From Candidatus Brocadiaceae bacterium (GTDB lineage Bacteria > Planctomycetota > Brocadiia > SM23-32), in assembly GCA_003551785.1 (NCBI GenBank), contig PUNP01000117.1, positions 1 through 9,522 of the forward strand: 9,522 bases of DNA, written 5' to 3'. A program made the translations under genes and the position numbers. Positions 7,737 through 9,522 of this stretch are shown one piece after another; the first letter of the stretch is position 1; the number at the start of each line of letters is the position of its first letter. The notes under the pieces were generated by a model. That model did no database searches. It was not told the DNA's origin and saw only the letters and a program-made list of their open reading frames with translations.

Positions 7737-8447
7737 ATGGTTTCACAAGTTGATTTGTCCATAATTATTCCTGCCTATAACGAACAGCGGATCATCACGC
7801 AAACAATACGCGAAATATCAGACACATTTGATGGCGTTTTTCCCGTTTATGAGGTCATCGTCGTGGATGATGGATCGGATGACCGGACTGCTGAAATTGT
7901 CGAGGGAATCAAAAATCCTGATATACGGTTGATCAGGCACGGTGAAAACCGGGGCAAGGGGAGAGCCGTAAAAACCGGTATGCTTGCCGCTCAGGGGACG
8001 ATGCGGCTTTTTACGGATGCCGATGGTTCAACATCCATAACGCACTTCTTCGATTTTCTTCCCTACATGAACGATTATGATCTTATCATTGGTTCAAGGG
8101 CTCTCCCGGAAAGCATTATTCTCGTCGATCAACCGTTTTATCGACGATTGCTGGGGCGGTGTGCGGGGGGGGCAATAAGGAAAATGTTGAATTTAAATTA
8201 TCGCGATATGCAGTGTGGGTTTAAATTGTTGACTGCCGAGGCAGCGGAAAAACTCTTTCCGCGCATCCAATGTGATGGCTGGGGCTTTGACTTCGAACTT
8301 TTGAAAATGGCACAAATAGAAAACATGCGGGTCATAGAACTGCCTGTGACATGGGAGAACGAACCGGAATCCAAGGTTTCAATCCTTGATTATCCGAAGA
8401 CCTTGAAATCGCTTTTATATATTCGGAAAGAGTTCAATGGCCGATAA
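7737..8447 (+). CDS. GT2 polyprenyl-phosphate glycosyltransferase (ALG5/DPM1-like)
   Basis: This 236-residue GT-A fold enzyme probably joins a nucleotide sugar to a polyprenyl phosphate on the cytoplasmic face of the membrane. It shows SIIIPAYNE (8-16), IVVDDGSDDRT (41-51), ENRGKGRAVKTGM (70-82) and FTDADGS (92-98), whose DAD supplies the metal-binding acids. DLIIGSR (115-121), RDMQCGFKLL (156-165) and GWGFDFELL (181-189) follow, a series closest to eukaryotic ALG5 and bacterial dolichyl-phosphate glucosyltransferase-like proteins. There are no C-terminal membrane helices, unlike classic GtrB, so membrane contact would be peripheral or through partners. An in-frame TAA directly abuts the ATG at 7737, so no upstream start is possible. 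No Shine-Dalgarno site is seen in the 37-base gap after the GT-C gene. The next gene is GtrA-like and overlaps it by 11 bases, the usual pairing for such enzymes. The sugar is not determinable, though glucose or mannose is typical of the family. Confidence 0.92.
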   Translation: MVSQVDLSIIIPAYNEQRIITQTIREISDTFDGVFPVYEVIVVDDGSDDRTAEIVEGIKNPDIRLIRHGENRGKGRAVKTGMLAAQGTMRLFTDADGSTSITHFFDFLPYMNDYDLIIGSRALPESIILVDQPFYRRLLGRCAGGAIRKMLNLNYRDMQCGFKLLTAEAAEKLFPRIQCDGWGFDFELLKMAQIENMRVIELPVTWENEPESKVSILDYPKTLKSLLYIRKEFNGR

Positions 8448-8910
8448 ATGGAAAAAGATTTTTAACATTCTATGCAGAAGAGAGAGCATTGGGACACAAT
8501 TTTTCAGGTTCTCTCTCGTCGGTGTATTGAACACGACTCTGGATTTTTTAGTCCTGAACGTTTTAATTCTTACCATCGGATTGGGGGAAACCGTGACGCG
8601 CTATGTTATATTTACGGTTATTGCGGTTCTGATCAGCTTTACAAACAGTTTTTTTTGGAATAAGAACTGGACATTCAAAATCGATGTTCCGGTGAAGAAC
8701 ATGAAAAAGGCGTTTTTTCTGTTTTTCCTCATTGCGGGTTTGGGGCTGGTGTGGAATGTAATTACTGCAACAGCAGTTTATGCGCTTTTGGAACACCTTT
8801 ACCCGGATATTCCAGGAATTATATCGGCAAATACCGGCGCTTTATGTGCACTGATCGTGGTTGTTATATGGGATTTCCTGGGGTACAAATACGTGGTGTT
8901 TAAAAAATAG
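8437..8910 (+). CDS. GtrA-family membrane protein, probable polyprenyl-phosphate-sugar flippase subunit
   Basis: This 157-residue protein has four predicted membrane helices (about 24-46, 53-72, 92-114 and 128-148), the standard length and topology of GtrA/DPMS-type proteins. The family signature is clear: FFRFSLVGVLNTTLDF (22-37), SFTNSFFWNKNWTF (67-80) and WDFLGYKYVVF (145-155). GtrA proteins are thought to help translocate polyprenyl-phosphate-linked sugars, and in some lineages the domain is fused to or paired with the GT2 enzyme. The ATG lies 11 bases inside the GT2 gene, preceded by the purine-rich GGAAAGAG (8425-8432), so translational coupling is likely. It is the last recognisable gene of the rightward operon. 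Confidence 0.92.
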   Translation: MADKWKKIFNILCRRESIGTQFFRFSLVGVLNTTLDFLVLNVLILTIGLGETVTRYVIFTVIAVLISFTNSFFWNKNWTFKIDVPVKNMKKAFFLFFLIAGLGLVWNVITATAVYALLEHLYPDIPGIISANTGALCALIVVVIWDFLGYKYVVFKK

Positions 8911-8916
8911 TGAGAA

Positions 8917-8976
8917 CAAAGATGATTGATCCAACTTCACAGCTCGATATTATATTGCGGCTCTCCTTCATCTTTG
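8917..8976. repeat. 9-base inverted repeat just after the GtrA gene
   Basis: CAAAGATGA (8917-8925) and TCATCTTTG (8968-8976) are perfect inverted copies separated by 42 bases. They start seven bases after the GtrA stop. The stem could form in the transcript 3' end, but the long loop and the lack of a T-run argue against an intrinsic terminator. Confidence 0.4.
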
Positions 8977-9084
8977 CGGATAATCTACAATGGGATAAAA
9001 TTAAAAATCGTTCTCATTGGGCGTGAAAGCTTGCATTTTGACGTTTTTGACACACCGGCAGGATATGTTCATCCGGATATAAGT

Positions 9085-9165
9085 TGTAGGGGCGACTGGC
9101 GGGTCGCCCTGAAAGCGCAATTTTGTCCGTGATCGTTCAGGGGCGAACAGCCATTCGCCCCTACA
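9085..9165. repeat. inverted pair of REP-like hairpins (BIME-like element)
   Basis: Two copies of a roughly 29-base unit lie head to head. Copy 1 (9085-9113) has stem GGGCGAC/GTCGCCC around loop TGGCGG. Copy 2 (9136-9165, opposite strand) has stem AGGGGCGAA/TTCGCCCCT with a six-base loop. The outer ends TGTAGGGGCGA (9085-9095) and TCGCCCCTACA (9155-9165) are perfect 11-base inverted repeats. The copies differ at three bases plus one inserted C. The loop-closing pair is C-G in one and A-T in the other, so pairing is preserved. This is the form of REP doublets mobilised by RAYT transposases in other bacteria. No transposase is present here. Confidence 0.75.
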
Positions 9166-9363
9166 GTCGATTGAGCGCCAAAAGGAAAACGAAGGCGATC
9201 TGATAACGCAGAAAGGTTCCCATTCCCATCGGCATTCTATCCGCAAAGTTGAAGAACCGCCTATTTTGCAGGAAACCACGTAATTAATAGCCATTATACT
9301 CAAAGAAAGGGGCGTGGCCGAAAAGGTGCTACGCATTTTCGGAGACTGCGTTCTGAAAATAAG

Positions 9364-9387
9364 GCGCCTGTCGGCGCAGTACTGCGC
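9364..9387. repeat. overlapping GCGC hairpins, including a perfect 14-base palindrome
   Basis: GCGCC (9364-9368) pairs with GGCGC (9373-9377) around loop TGTC. The perfect palindrome GCGCAGTACTGCGC occupies 9374-9387. The two structures share GCGC at 9374-9377, so they are mutually exclusive when extruded or transcribed. This may be another intergenic repeat family or a protein-binding site. Confidence 0.55.
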
Positions 9388-9433
9388 AAATATCCCAATT
9401 TACTATTCAGCTTAGTTCTTCTTTTGATTTTAG

Positions 9434-9522
9434 GTCAATCATGATAACCACGGGGACAAGCCCCGTGGAGTCTCCCTGTTGTTGGCGTTGTGTTTACCTG
9501 ATAGTCAGTCATGCAAGCCACG
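9434..9522. repeat. CCACGGGG hairpin with a flank repeated 70 bases later
   Basis: CCACGGGG (9448-9455) and CCCCGTGG (9461-9468) form a perfect eight-base stem around ACAAG. The 19 bases at 9434-9452, which run into this stem, recur at 9504-9522 with 15 of 19 identical, and that second copy ends in CCACG exactly at the window edge. A second hairpin may therefore begin there, which would make this a repeat array with a 70-base period. The hairpin could also act as a rho-independent-like stem, but no T-run follows it. Confidence 0.5.

Larger units (their letters stand above)
8911..9522. other. 612-base stretch without a convincing gene, rich in inverted repeats
   Basis: No tRNA, known RNA or recognisable protein was found on either strand. 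A 34-codon frame (8922-9026, beginning MIDPTSQLD) has no good ribosome site and no recognised family. A minus-strand frame of about 111 codons across 9001-9336 only reads through the hairpin repeats. The region holds a 9-base inverted repeat (8917-8976), a pair of REP-like hairpins (9085-9165), GCGC palindromes (9364-9387) and a CCACGGGG hairpin (9448-9468). No hairpin is followed directly by a T-run, so none is a classic intrinsic terminator. Bases 9166-9330 show nothing I can identify. Confidence 0.7.

Noticed and set aside
8926..9132. 68-codon plus-strand open frame
   Set aside because: It runs into the first REP-like hairpin and has no ribosome site or recognisable motif.
9085..9165. CRISPR repeat or intrinsic terminator reading of the hairpin pair
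   Set aside because: There are only two inverted units, not regularly spaced direct repeats, and no T-run follows either stem.
9001..9336. 111-codon minus-strand open frame
   Set aside because: It reads through the REP-like hairpins, its composition is rich in Arg, Trp and Ser, and it has no family resemblance.

Overview
The window is bacterial, gene-dense and of middling GC content. It looks like an accessory cell-surface glycosylation locus. The taxon cannot be fixed from the sequence. A DUF4838 lipoprotein, two large GT-C membrane glycosyltransferases, a cobalamin-type radical SAM enzyme and REP-like intergenic hairpins together suggest an uncultured environmental lineage of the FCB or PVC kind (for example Hydrogenedentes, Latescibacteria, KSB1, Planctomycetes or Lentisphaerae). 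That placement is inference only. The minus-strand genes have good Shine-Dalgarno sites, which argues against a typical Bacteroidetes host.

Layout: two divergent transcription units share a 240-base control region (4266-4505). The leftward unit holds a DUF4838 lipoprotein (4265-1731) and, 54 bases on, a GT-C membrane glycosyltransferase (1676-30). A third reading frame may start at base 37 and run off the left edge. The rightward unit holds a B12-binding-type radical SAM protein (4506-6080), a second GT-C glycosyltransferase overlapping it by 64 bases (6017-7699), an ALG5/DPM1-like GT2 enzyme (7737-8447), and a GtrA-family four-helix membrane protein overlapping that by 11 bases (8437-8910).

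The last three rightward genes have the three activities of a Gtr-type system: a cytoplasmic GT2 that charges a polyprenyl phosphate with sugar, a GtrA-like protein that helps flip it, and a GT-C enzyme that transfers the sugar outside the membrane. The radical SAM gene is tied to this set by overlap and probable co-transcription, so it may modify the lipid carrier, the sugar or the acceptor. The leftward unit couples an exported, probably glycan-binding or glycan-cleaving, lipoprotein to another GT-C enzyme.

The last 612 bases (8911-9522) hold no convincing gene. They contain an inverted pair of REP-like hairpins (9085-9165), overlapping GCGC-rich palindromes (9364-9387), and a CCACGGGG hairpin (9448-9468) whose flank recurs 70 bases later at the right edge.
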